Below are positions 1 to 6,109 of a DNA stretch of 13,853 bases, in pieces. How positions within the stretch are numbered: position 1 is the first letter of the stretch; every line of letters starts with the position of its first letter. Below the pieces are notes generated by a model. The model did not search any database and was not told the origin of the DNA. It worked only from the letters and a program-made list of their open reading frames with translations. The position numbers and the translations under genes are program-made. Location: NCBI GenBank assembly GCA_964483175.1, contig CAZAAT010000061.1:1-13853 (forward strand). The letters are read 5' to 3'. The DNA comes from JAAYHC01 sp964483175. Lineage in GTDB: Bacteria; Bacillota; UBA5301.

Positions 1-84
1 ATTTGGAAACAATTAACTCTAATTCTTTTAGGGATGTATACACACGAACACCCCTAAAAGAATTAGAGTTAATTGTTTCCAAAT
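1..84. repeat. Perfect 33-bp inverted repeat at window edge (probable chimera artefact)
   Basis: Bases 1-33 are the exact reverse complement of bases 52-84, separated by 18 bases (34-51). The right arm encodes residues that fit the N-terminus of a type-4 uracil-DNA glycosylase (LKELELIVSKC leading into the first cluster cysteines). The left arm is then simply its inverted copy. A perfect inverted duplication of coding sequence exactly at a contig edge is typical of multiple-displacement-amplification chimeras or assembly fold-back ends. A real hairpin is possible but would be odd inside a conserved coding region. Confidence 0.9.
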
Positions 85-623
85 GCGATCGCTGCAGCCT
101 GCGGGCGACAGCCTCCTCTGTTGTCTTCGGAGAGGGCAACCCTTCCGCCGAGATCATGTTCATTGGCGAAGGCCCAGGATTTCACGAAGATCAACAGGGT
201 AGGCCCTTTGTTGGCCCGGCTGGGCAACTATTGGATAAAATGATCGTTGCCTGCGGCTGGTCTCGATCAGATGTCTATATTACGAACATTGTCAAATGCC
301 GCCCACCCCAAAACCGCGTTCCTACAATCGTCGAAGGTCAGACTTGTATTCCGTGGCTAGAGCACCAAATTGCACTGATTTCACCCCGGATTATTATCGC
401 CCTTGGCTCTACAGCCGCCCGACACTTAATCAGCCAAAGTATTAGCATCACGCGCTCACGTGGACACTGGTTCGAATATCAAAACATTCCGGTGATGCCC
501 ACTTTTCATCCGGCAGCCTTATTACGTGACCCAAGCAAGAAACGCCCTGTGTGGGAAGATCTTAAACAAGTAATCGCTAGATTAAAAGGAGGAGTTGTCA
601 GTGAAAAAAGTTCCAACGGCTAA
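3..623 (+). CDS. Type-4 (family 4) uracil-DNA glycosylase, 5' end unreliable
   Basis: This enzyme removes uracil from DNA, arising by cytosine deamination, as the first step of base excision repair. Family 4 members carry a 4Fe-4S cluster. Visible are the four likely cluster cysteines (C28, C31, C99, C115), the active-site loop GEGPG at 55-59, the GRPFVGPAGQLLD segment at 66-78, TNIVKCRPPQNR at 94-105 and the second active-site motif FHPAALLR at 168-175. Length (206 aa) and C-terminus are normal. The open frame begins with a TTG at base 3, but residues 1 to about 17 come from the left arm and loop of the edge inverted repeat and are probably not native, so the true start is missing. The stop overlaps the EF-G-like gene by 23 bp, suggesting one operon with translational coupling. 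Confidence 0.93.
   Translation: METINSNSFRDVYTRTPLKELELIVSKCDRCSLRATASSVVFGEGNPSAEIMFIGEGPGFHEDQQGRPFVGPAGQLLDKMIVACGWSRSDVYITNIVKCRPPQNRVPTIVEGQTCIPWLEHQIALISPRIIIALGSTAARHLISQSISITRSRGHWFEYQNIPVMPTFHPAALLRDPSKKRPVWEDLKQVIARLKGGVVSEKSSNG
585..592 (+). promoter_or_regulatory. Ribosome binding site that fixes the EF-G-like start at GTG 601
   Basis: AAAGGAGG at 585-592 lies inside the end of the glycosylase gene. It is only 2 bases from the in-frame TTG at 595 but 8 bases from GTG at 601, which is the normal distance. GTG 601 is therefore preferred. Confidence 0.8.
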
Positions 624-2640
624 ACTGCGTAACATAGCCTTAGTTGGCCATGGTGGATCGGGAAAAACAACCTTGGCCGAAGCTATGCTTTATGTCAGCG
701 GTGGAATAGACCGGCTGGGAAAAGTTGAAGATGGTACCACAACAATGGACCATGATCAGGAGGAGCACAAGAGAGTCATTTCGATTAATTCTTCGGTGGC
801 GCCCTGCTTCTGGAAGGATTGCAAAATCAATATCCTCGATACTCCAGGCTATTTCGATTTCGTCGGTGAGGTATTAAGTGCACTTAGAGTAGCTGATATG
901 GCCCTGATCGTAATTGATGCCACCAGCGGCGTTCAGGTGGGCACAGAGAAAGTCACCGCATATGCCAATGACTATCAGCTTCCAAAAGCAATCGTGGTCA
1001 CCAAGGTCAATCGCGAAAACGTCAACTACGCCAAGGTTATAGAGGAGATTCGTGGCGAATTTGGACCTGGAGCCGTTCCGGTGCAAATTCCCGCCGGCAC
1101 TGGCGATAATTTTACTGGTATCATCGACTTATTGCGGATGCAACTAGTCACCAACAAAAAGGATCAAGTTGTTCGGACCGACGCGGAAGAGACAGCAGAG
1201 ATTACTACCTACCGCGAGATGCTGGTTGAAGCAGTAGCTTCGACGGATGATGCTTTGATGGAGAAGTTCTTCGAAGGAGAACCTCTAAGTGTTGACGAAC
1301 TAATTTCGGCTTTCCACTCCGGGATCCTTGCCGATGCACTAATACCGATCTTCTTTGCGAGCGGCACCGGTACTACCGGTGTTCCGGCTCTGTTAGATGC
1401 AATAGTAAATTACTTTCCTTCGCCACTCGATTCAAAATCGGATCTCAAAGCCGATCCAAATGGCCCGATCGCCGCACTTGTTTTCAAAACGATGGCCGAT
1501 CCCTACGTCGGGAAACTATCACTTTTCAAAGTGTACTCAGGGACCCTGAAGTCGGATTCACACGTATATAATAAAGACAAAGGTAAAGACGAGCGCATCG
1601 GCCAGCTAATGTTGGTTTACGGAAAGGAACAAAAACCGGTTAGCGAATTAGAAGCCGGCGATATCGGGGCCGTGGCCAAATTACAGGAAACCGTTACCGG
1701 TGATACCCTCTCTAGCAAAGATAAACCGATCGAATTACCAAAAATTGCGTTTCCAGCACCTGTTTTACCCATGGCTGTCCAGCCGAAAACCAAAGGTGAT
1801 GAGGATAAAGTCGGCACCGGCTTGAATCGTTTGGCAGAAGAAGATCCTACCTTTACCGTTAATAAAAATGTCGAAACCGGCCAGCTTATCGCCTCTGGAA
1901 TGGGCGAATTGCATCTAGAAGTCATCATGAGCCGGCTGAAAAAGAAATTTGGCGCAGAAGTCGAACTCACTACGCCACGTGTTACCTATAAAGAGACTAT
2001 TCGCGGTAGTGTTAAAGTAGAAGGCAAGCATAAAAAACAATCTGGTGGCCGTGGCCAATTCGGACATGTTTGGATTGAAATGGAACCTCTCTTTGATGGA
2101 CAGCGCTTCGAATTTGTTGATAAAATATTTGGGGGAGCAGTACCGAAACAGTATATTCCAGCCGTAGAAAAAGGAATCCTGGAGACTATGGACGAAGGGG
2201 TATTGGCTGGATATCCGGTTACTGGAGTTCGTGTTACCCTTTATGATGGCTCTTATCATAGTGTCGATTCGTCCGAGATGGCCTTTAAGATTGCAGCATC
2301 AATGGCCTTTAAGAAAGGGTTTATGGATGCTCGCCCGACTTTGTTGGAGCCAATCGTCAAGGCTGAAATAACCGTGCCCGAAGAATATATGGGCGATGTA
2401 ATGGGCGATCTTAACAAAAAGCGGGGTAAAATCCTAGGCATGGAACCACAAAATGGTTTCCAGGTGATCAAAGCACTTGTACCCCAATCAGAGATGTTCC
2501 GCTACGCTATTGACCTTCGTTCTATTACTCAGGCCCGCGGTAGCTTTACCATTGAGTTTGATCACTATGAGGAAGTTCCAGCGCAAGTTGTTGAACAGGT
2601 GGTCGCCGAAGCAAAAGCCAATAAGGACGAAGCTTCTTAA
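601..2640 (+). CDS. Elongation factor G-like translational GTPase (EF-G paralogue)
   Basis: A 679-aa ribosome-associated GTPase with full EF-G architecture: GTP-binding domain about 1-280, domain II about 290-385, domain III about 395-470 (GMGELHLEV), domain IV about 475-590 (GGRGQFGHVW, FGGAVPKQYIPAVEKG) and domain V to the end (EPIVKAEITVPEEYMGDVMGDLNKKRG). It is not the canonical factor. The P-loop is GHGGSGKT (16-23) rather than GHIDAGKT. Switch I lacks the RGIT signature. G3 is DTPGY (80-84), with Tyr in place of the catalytic His, as in Thermus EF-G-2-type paralogues. G4 is TKVN (134-137) instead of NKxD. The cellular role of this subfamily is poorly defined. The start is GTG 601, overlapping the upstream gene; the next gene follows after 15 bases with its own ribosome binding site. 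Confidence 0.92.
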   Translation: MKKVPTAKLRNIALVGHGGSGKTTLAEAMLYVSGGIDRLGKVEDGTTTMDHDQEEHKRVISINSSVAPCFWKDCKINILDTPGYFDFVGEVLSALRVADMALIVIDATSGVQVGTEKVTAYANDYQLPKAIVVTKVNRENVNYAKVIEEIRGEFGPGAVPVQIPAGTGDNFTGIIDLLRMQLVTNKKDQVVRTDAEETAEITTYREMLVEAVASTDDALMEKFFEGEPLSVDELISAFHSGILADALIPIFFASGTGTTGVPALLDAIVNYFPSPLDSKSDLKADPNGPIAALVFKTMADPYVGKLSLFKVYSGTLKSDSHVYNKDKGKDERIGQLMLVYGKEQKPVSELEAGDIGAVAKLQETVTGDTLSSKDKPIELPKIAFPAPVLPMAVQPKTKGDEDKVGTGLNRLAEEDPTFTVNKNVETGQLIASGMGELHLEVIMSRLKKKFGAEVELTTPRVTYKETIRGSVKVEGKHKKQSGGRGQFGHVWIEMEPLFDGQRFEFVDKIFGGAVPKQYIPAVEKGILETMDEGVLAGYPVTGVRVTLYDGSYHSVDSSEMAFKIAASMAFKKGFMDARPTLLEPIVKAEITVPEEYMGDVMGDLNKKRGKILGMEPQNGFQVIKALVPQSEMFRYAIDLRSITQARGSFTIEFDHYEEVPAQVVEQVVAEAKANKDEAS

Positions 2641-2655
2641 AAAGGTGGTACTTAT

Positions 2656-3333
2656 TTGTTCTGGAGTGAAATGAACTTACAAAAAAAAAGTTCATCAGTA
2701 CATGGTTGGCTTTGGGCAGGCTTGCTAAGTCTGCTCTTAGCCACCATTACGTTTTTTTCCGCCCCAGCAGCCTTATCAGATAGCTTGGCTCCCGAAGAAT
2801 CGTTCTGGCAGACCCAAGTAAATACCGCCCGCCAACTCTTACAGACAGACTCAAACAACCTAGATCATCAATTCAGACTGGCAACTGCCCAAGCAATGCT
2901 TGGTAAGGTGGAGGAGAGCATGAGTAGCTTCGAGACCCTGACAAACCTCGGAGCTGATGATAATTATGCCAAAATAATCGTTGCGCGCTACGGCGGCAAA
3001 TCTGAATATCATGATGATCTACTAATCCAAAGTTTTCTCGCCTTTGCCTATTATGTTAACAAGGATTACCCCAGCTCGGTAAAGGCCTTTGACCGAGTTA
3101 TCGAGCTTGATCCGCTAAATCCATGGCCATTGAACTATCAAGGGTTTTCGCTTTATAAATGTGGTCAACTGGATGTCGCGGTTTTGCGTTTGCAAAAATC
3201 TCTCCAGCTCCAACCGAATAATCAGTATACCCATGGGCTGCTTGGTTTAGCATACTACGAACAAGGGCACTTTTTGAAGGCTATTGCTCAATTTGCTAAA
3301 GCACCGGGTGTAATCAAAAAAATCTTTCGTTAA
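2656..3333 (+). CDS. Exported or membrane-anchored TPR protein, possibly frameshifted at its 3' end
   Basis: A 225-aa protein with an N-terminal hydrophobic segment (about 18-38) ending in a signal-peptidase-like SAPAALS, so it is probably exported or anchored. Helical repeats follow. About three TPR units are clear at 121-154 (FAYYVNKDYPSSVKAFDRVI), 155-188 and 189-218, plus a degenerate one at about 55-90. TPRs mediate protein-protein contacts; the partner is unknown. The start TTG 2656 has AAAGGTGG 7 bases upstream; ATG 2671 with GGAG 4 bases upstream is the alternative. The gene follows the EF-G-like gene by 15 bases. An A7 run at 3316-3322 sits just before the stop, and skipping one base there extends the protein 21 codons to a TGA at 3392-3394, so the annotated end may be a sequencing error or a real frameshift. 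Confidence 0.85.
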   Translation: MFWSEMNLQKKSSSVHGWLWAGLLSLLLATITFFSAPAALSDSLAPEESFWQTQVNTARQLLQTDSNNLDHQFRLATAQAMLGKVEESMSSFETLTNLGADDNYAKIIVARYGGKSEYHDDLLIQSFLAFAYYVNKDYPSSVKAFDRVIELDPLNPWPLNYQGFSLYKCGQLDVAVLRLQKSLQLQPNNQYTHGLLGLAYYEQGHFLKAIAQFAKAPGVIKKIFR

Positions 3334-3423
3334 CGATCCGCTGGCGTTCGATGATGGTCATCTTCAGCTTAATAGTGGAATAACCTTCATATGAGGCATC
3401 TGCACCATAGGGGAGGGATTTCC

Positions 3424-3834
3424 ATGCGTTTTAGTAAAGTCGAGTCGGGCGGGGGCAAGTCTCAGCACAGCGGTTCAGTTATTATGGCTATTATTAAAGG
3501 TATCGCAATCACAATTGCCGCTGCCGTAGTGGCCAGCCTAATTATCTCCATTATTTTAGTCAGCACGAAGTGGCTCAAAATTGGTACAACCGGACTCTTG
3601 CTAATTAATTATCTTAGCATCGCCATCGGGGGGATATACGGAAGCCGTTCACTAGGTGAACATGGATGGCTTGTCGGGTTCTCGGTGGGCACGTTATATG
3701 GACTGTTATCATTGGGTCTAGGCATTGGCAACAGCGGAATTCAAGCAGCAGGACTACAGAGCAGTTTGATCGGGTTAATGGGAGCGGCTATCATCGGAAC
3801 ACTCGCCGGAATGGTCGGAGTAAACTTAAAATAA
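3424..3834 (+). CDS. TIGR04086/DUF3792-type small membrane protein
   Basis: A 136-aa polytopic membrane protein with four predicted membrane segments (about 22-47, 54-73, 81-103, 113-133) after a short polar N-terminus. The central GGIYGSR-(x)5-GWLVGFSVGTLYGLL stretch (69-95) matches what I know of the TIGR04086/DUF3792 family of Firmicutes membrane proteins (Bacillus YrzE-like), whose function is unknown. ATG 3424 is chosen because GGGAGG at 3411-3416 lies 7 bases upstream. An in-frame ATG at 3391 has no ribosome binding site and adds a non-conserved leader. It lies 90 bases after the TPR gene, with no clear terminator or promoter between, so it may be the last gene of that operon. Confidence 0.8.
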   Translation: MRFSKVESGGGKSQHSGSVIMAIIKGIAITIAAAVVASLIISIILVSTKWLKIGTTGLLLINYLSIAIGGIYGSRSLGEHGWLVGFSVGTLYGLLSLGLGIGNSGIQAAGLQSSLIGLMGAAIIGTLAGMVGVNLK

Positions 3835-3858
3835 AAAACCCTGGTCAATAGACTAGGG
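3833..3858 (-). terminator. Terminator downstream of tRNA-Tyr
   Basis: Bases 3839-3846 and 3851-3858 form an 8-position stem with a 4-base loop. Read leftward it has one A/C mismatch and runs into TTTTTT (A-run 3833-3838). It therefore fits best as the tRNA-Tyr terminator. Read rightward the stem has a G-T wobble and no T-run, so it is a weak terminator for the membrane-protein gene. Confidence 0.65.
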
Positions 3859-3867
3859 TAATAAGAC

Positions 3868-3953
3868 TGGTGGAGGGAGAAGGATTCGAACCTTCGAAGG
3901 CATTGCCAGCAGATTTACAGTCTGCCCCCTTTGGCCAACTCGGGTATCCCTCC
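3868..3953 (-). tRNA. tRNA-Tyr (anticodon GTA)
   Basis: An 86-nt class II tRNA. The acceptor stem GGAGGGA pairs with TCCCTCC, followed by discriminator A and an encoded CCA (3868-3870). The anticodon stem-loop GCAGACTGTAAATCTGC has anticodon GTA (3916-3918 on +). The long variable arm (TGGCAATGCCTTCGAAGG region) is typical of bacterial tRNA-Tyr. The T loop GGTTCGAATCC is intact. It has its own promoter at 3966-3994. Confidence 0.97.
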
Positions 3954-3965
3954 ACACAAGAATAA

Positions 3966-3994
3966 ATTATACAAGGCAATGTTACTTTTGTCAA
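3966..3994 (-). promoter_or_regulatory. Consensus sigma-A promoter of tRNA-Tyr
   Basis: On the - strand a perfect -35 TTGACA (3989-3994) and a perfect -10 TATAAT (3966-3971) are separated by 17 bases. The initiation point would be about 3959, just before the tRNA 5' end. Confidence 0.9.
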
Positions 3995-4016
3995 ACAAAT
4001 TCAACGTTATCTTTGT

Positions 4017-4071
4017 TGTCAGCAACCCGCTGACAGTTTATTATTATACACACCTTTTGCGAACTTAGCAA
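4017..4071 (-). promoter_or_regulatory. Second leftward promoter with a hairpin at the RNA 5' end
   Basis: On the - strand, TTGCTA (4066-4071), 17 bases, then TATAAT (4043-4048). Initiation would fall near 4036, directly at a 7-bp hairpin (TGTCAGC, 5-base loop, GCTGACA; 4017-4035). The RNA would run into tRNA-Tyr, so this is probably a tandem upstream promoter with a structured leader. An independent small RNA is possible. The rest of the 211-base stretch between the tRNAs holds only this, the tRNA-Tyr promoter and the tRNA-Trp terminator. Confidence 0.55.
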
Positions 4072-4123
4072 GTACCAGGTAAACATTTCTACTGAAGTAC
4101 TGTAAGCAAGCAAATTGCTTATC

Positions 4124-4149
4124 AAAAAAGCCGCTTCTTGCGAAACGAC
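4124..4149 (-). terminator. Terminator downstream of tRNA-Trp
   Basis: On the - strand, GTCGTTTC and GAAGCGGC form an 8-bp stem with two G-U pairs around a GCAA tetraloop, followed by TTTTTT (A-run 4124-4129). It ends the tRNA-Trp transcript before the tRNA-Tyr unit begins. Confidence 0.85.
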
Positions 4150-4164
4150 TCTCGTCAGACATCG

Positions 4165-4240
4165 TGGCAGGGGAGACAGGATTTGAACCCGCAACCCCCG
4201 GTTTTGGAGACCGGTGCTCTGCCAATTGAGCTACTCCCCT
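4165..4240 (-). tRNA. tRNA-Trp (anticodon CCA)
   Basis: A 76-nt class I tRNA. The acceptor stem AGGGGAG pairs with CTCCCCT, with discriminator G and encoded CCA (4165-4167). The D arm contains GCTCAATTGGCAGAGC. The anticodon stem-loop CCGGTCTCCAAAACCGG has anticodon CCA (4205-4207 on +). The T arm is GCGGGTTCAAATCCTGT. This is a complete bacterial tRNA-Trp. Confidence 0.97.
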
Positions 4241-4251
4241 GTGACAAAGCT

Positions 4252-4280
4252 ATTCTACCACATCATACTATCTCGGTCAA
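4252..4280 (-). promoter_or_regulatory. Promoter of tRNA-Trp
   Basis: On the - strand, -35 TTGACC (4275-4280), 17-base spacer, -10 TAGAAT (4252-4257) preceded by an extended TGG. The start point would be a few bases before the tRNA 5' end. Confidence 0.85.
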
Positions 4281-4294
4281 GCAATTTGCCGTTG

Positions 4295-4323
4295 TAGACA
4301 AATTGGAAAATCAATAGTATAAT
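4295..4323 (+). promoter_or_regulatory. Promoter of the HicB-like gene
   Basis: -35 TAGACA (4295-4300), 17 bases, -10 TATAAT (4318-4323). It is divergent from the tRNA-Trp promoter. An in-frame ATG at 4322 lies inside this -10 box and so cannot be the start, which supports ATG 4361. Confidence 0.8.
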
Positions 4324-4360
4324 GTATACAGAATATAATGGCCATAAGGAGCGGTTTGCG

Positions 4361-4630
4361 ATGCTTGAACAGTTAACCGGTGTCGTCACGAAACATGGCC
4401 CACATAAATTTACCGCAAGGTGTTTAGAGCTAGAAATCCACTCTGAGGGTTCTTCAGCTGAAGAGGCGAAGAATAGGTTAATTACTGCGATCCAACAGCA
4501 TATCGATGACCTAGTAGAAACCAGAGAGAGGGATACGAAGGTGAGTCGTTATTCGGGTAAAAAGCGACAGCATTCTACCGCTAAAGACAGTATAGTCTTT
4601 GAAATGCCGAACTACTTGATCTTTCATTGA
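4361..4630 (+). CDS. HicB-like small protein without a HicA partner
   Basis: An 89-aa protein. Residues 15-52 (HKFTARCLELEIHSEG, then SSAEEAKNRLITAIQQHIDD) resemble the partial RNase-H-like fold of HicB antitoxins: a beta hairpin, then an alanine-rich helix beginning with a [GS]xSxEEA pattern. The basic, polar C-terminus shows no clear ribbon-helix-helix or HTH DNA-binding domain. ATG 4361 is preferred because AAGGAG (4346-4351) lies 9 bases upstream and the earlier in-frame ATG overlaps the promoter. It is a single-gene unit between its own promoter and a strong terminator. There is no HicA toxin gene beside it, so a classical toxin-antitoxin role is doubtful. Confidence 0.7.
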   Translation: MLEQLTGVVTKHGPHKFTARCLELEIHSEGSSAEEAKNRLITAIQQHIDDLVETRERDTKVSRYSGKKRQHSTAKDSIVFEMPNYLIFH

Positions 4631-4649
4631 ATAACAACAGATTCGTTTT

Positions 4650-4683
4650 ACGCACCAACACTAACGTTGGTGCGTTTTTGTTT
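4650..4683 (+). terminator. Strong intrinsic terminator of the HicB-like gene
   Basis: A perfect 10-bp stem (ACGCACCAAC at 4650-4659 with GTTGGTGCGT at 4666-4675) and a 6-base loop, followed by a T-rich run to 4684. Confidence 0.95.
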
Positions 4684-4691
4684 TGGGTTTA

Positions 4692-4700
4692 TGTTATAAT
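4692..4700 (+). promoter_or_regulatory. Extended -10 promoter of the FmdB-type gene
   Basis: TGTTATAAT (4692-4700) is a perfect TATAAT with an upstream TGn extension. No good -35 is visible at 17 bases, which is usual for extended -10 promoters. It lies directly after the upstream terminator. Confidence 0.7.
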
Positions 4701-4733
4701 GTAACTAAACATGATCCGATGGGAGCGACGAAA

Positions 4734-4958
4734 ATGCCGATCTATGAATACCAGTGTCAGTCTTGTCAGCATAAATTCGAGATGCTCAGAAAAGCTCAAG
4801 AGCCGACTCCTGACTGTCCGAAATGCCAAAGCAGCGAAGTTAGGAAATTATTGTCGAGCTTTGGTTTCAAAGGTGTAAACGCTGACGGTGTTACTACATC
4901 CACGAGTGGTGGCGGGTGTGCAGGCTGTTCCGGAGGCAGTTGCAGCACCTGTCATTAA
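4734..4958 (+). CDS. FmdB-family zinc ribbon protein
   Basis: A 74-aa protein starting with the hallmark MPIYEYQC. It carries a zinc ribbon with C8-x2-C11 and C28-x2-C31, then a flexible Gly/Ser/Cys-rich tail with further cysteines (GGGCAGC, GSCSTCH). Members are small regulatory or metal-binding proteins named after the FmdB protein of methylotrophs; the exact function is not established. ATG 4734 is supported by GGGAG (4721-4725) 8 bases upstream and by the conserved N-terminus; an upstream in-frame start at 4683 is before the promoter. It is flanked by its own promoter and a hairpin terminator. Confidence 0.92.
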   Translation: MPIYEYQCQSCQHKFEMLRKAQEPTPDCPKCQSSEVRKLLSSFGFKGVNADGVTTSTSGGGCAGCSGGSCSTCH

Positions 4959-4982
4959 GTCAATTTTATTGGGCGAAGAAGG

Positions 4983-5010
4983 AGGATTCGCCGAAAGAGG
5001 CGAATTCTTT
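4983..5010 (+). terminator. Hairpin terminator downstream of the FmdB-type gene
   Basis: A 10-bp stem with one G-T pair (4983-4992 with 4999-5008) and a GAAAGA loop, followed by a short T-run. Its T-tract is weak, so read-through is possible. Confidence 0.6.
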
Positions 5011-5020
5011 AACGACTCTC

Positions 5021-5048
5021 ACTGTACAAAATACATATTTTGTACAGT
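5021..5048. other. 28-bp perfect palindrome upstream of the Xer gene: candidate dif-like site or operator
   Basis: Arms ACTGTACAAAATA (5021-5033) and TATTTTGTACAGT (5036-5048) are exact reverse complements around a 2-base centre. It can be read as two 11-bp arms flanking a 6-bp centre TACATA, the layout of dif sites. By my count it matches the Bacillus subtilis dif sequence, as I recall it, at 19 of 28 positions, best in the right (XerD-side) half. It ends 33 bases before the start codon of a Xer-type recombinase. An operator for that gene is the main alternative; it lacks a T-run, so a terminator is unlikely. Confidence 0.5.
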
Positions 5049-5081
5049 AGGATACCGAATCGCACGAAGAGAGGTAATTAG

Positions 5082-6071
5082 ATGCGCACCGCAGCTACCG
5101 AGGCAACCTTCCGGGAATGCCTCCGCACTTTTATCGATGATCTGCGACTTGGTTCTGACAAGTCCCCAAGTACAATCGAAAACTATGAACGGGATCTGAT
5201 CTTGTTTTATCGTTACTTAGCCGGGGTCGATGATACCGCTACCTTATCTTCGCGCAAACCGGAGTTAATTCGAGCCCAACAACAACTTGACGAATCTCTA
5301 CCGGATATTTTCGTTAAAGAGATTACTCATCATCACATTAGAGCTTTTCTCATCCACTGTCAGGATGTCCGAGAAAACTCCAAATTTGCTTTGGCCCGAA
5401 AAATATCGGCCCTCAAGGCCTTCTTTTCATTCTTGCTGCGAGAGGATCTCATTGATTCTGACCCGATGGAGCGTATAGGCCGCCCTAAGGTAAACCCAAA
5501 GGATGCCCTCCGTAAGCACCTGGATCGCGACGATGTTGAACAACTGCTTCAATATATTAATCGCCGGTCCAAGGAGCCGGCCCGGAATCTGGCCTTAGTA
5601 TCCTTGCTTTTATTTGGCGGTCTGCGTATCAGCGAACTGATCAATTTAAAGGTTTCTGATATCAGATTTGGCGAAAACTTTGTCCGCGTATTGCATGGCA
5701 AGGGTAATAAACAGCGTCTCGTTCCGTTGCCAGACAAAGTGATGAGTTGTCTACGCACTTATTTGCAAGAGCGCAACTTCCCAGAGGCACCATTTCTTTT
5801 TACCGATCGTAAGGGTAACCAACTCTCTAGAAGCTCAGCTTACTATATCGTTAAACGACTCGTCAAAGAGGTTGGCCTCGACTCGGAGATTTCACCTCAT
5901 AAATTGCGCCACACCTGCGCCACATTGCTCTTAGAGGCAGGGATAGACCTCCGCTATATCCAGGAGTTCCTGGGGCACTCAGACATCTCTACAACGCAAA
6001 TATACACCCACGTCTCACGGGTTAAATTACGGCAGGTGCTCGAAGAAAAAGACCCCTTCGACCTGGACTAG
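5082..6071 (+). CDS. Xer-type tyrosine recombinase (XerC/XerD family)
   Basis: A 329-aa site-specific recombinase of the family that resolves chromosome dimers at dif sites. It has an N-terminal SAM-like core-binding domain (about 8-125) and a C-terminal catalytic domain (about 145-325). All catalytic residues are visible: R182 (GGLRISEL), K207 (HGKGNKQR), H273 and R276 (PHKLRHTCA), H299 (LGHSDISTTQ) and nucleophile Y308 (IYTHV). At 329 aa it is somewhat longer than typical XerC/XerD (about 295-305 aa), with extra sequence in the N-terminal half around 48-78. ATG 5082 has an AGAGAGG ribosome binding site about 8 bases upstream. Nothing suggests an integrative element: no att repeats or phage genes are seen. 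A dif-like palindrome lies 34 bases upstream, and lexA follows by 38 bases. Confidence 0.92.
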   Translation: MRTAATEATFRECLRTFIDDLRLGSDKSPSTIENYERDLILFYRYLAGVDDTATLSSRKPELIRAQQQLDESLPDIFVKEITHHHIRAFLIHCQDVRENSKFALARKISALKAFFSFLLREDLIDSDPMERIGRPKVNPKDALRKHLDRDDVEQLLQYINRRSKEPARNLALVSLLLFGGLRISELINLKVSDIRFGENFVRVLHGKGNKQRLVPLPDKVMSCLRTYLQERNFPEAPFLFTDRKGNQLSRSSAYYIVKRLVKEVGLDSEISPHKLRHTCATLLLEAGIDLRYIQEFLGHSDISTTQIYTHVSRVKLRQVLEEKDPFDLD

Positions 6072-6074
6072 CTA

Positions 6075-6083
6075 TGGTATAAT
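6075..6083 (+). promoter_or_regulatory. Extended -10 promoter of lexA
   Basis: TGGTATAAT (6075-6083): perfect TATAAT with an upstream TGn and no convincing -35. I see no GAAC-N4-GTTC type SOS box overlapping it or elsewhere between the recombinase and lexA. Confidence 0.7.
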
Positions 6084-6109
6084 AAATTGTATTGGAGGGC
6101 TGATCTTAC

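Noticed and set aside
2279..2313. Near-repeat ATGGCCTTTAAGA occurring twice within 35 bases
   Set aside because: It encodes the normal EF-G domain IV segment MAFKIAASMAFKKG, which is repetitive in the family.
3991..4225. Leftward open frames of 67-68 aa across the tRNA-Trp region
   Set aside because: They run through a tRNA gene and its terminator and have no ribosome binding site.
5021..5048. Palindrome as a LexA box or terminator
   Set aside because: The CTGT and ACAG ends are 26 bases apart rather than 16, no GAAC/GTTC core is present, and no T-run follows the stem.
5082..6071. Tyrosine recombinase as an integrase of a mobile element
   Set aside because: No attachment repeats, excisionase, or phage or transfer genes are nearby. 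The flanking tRNAs are intact and separated from it by two independent genes.
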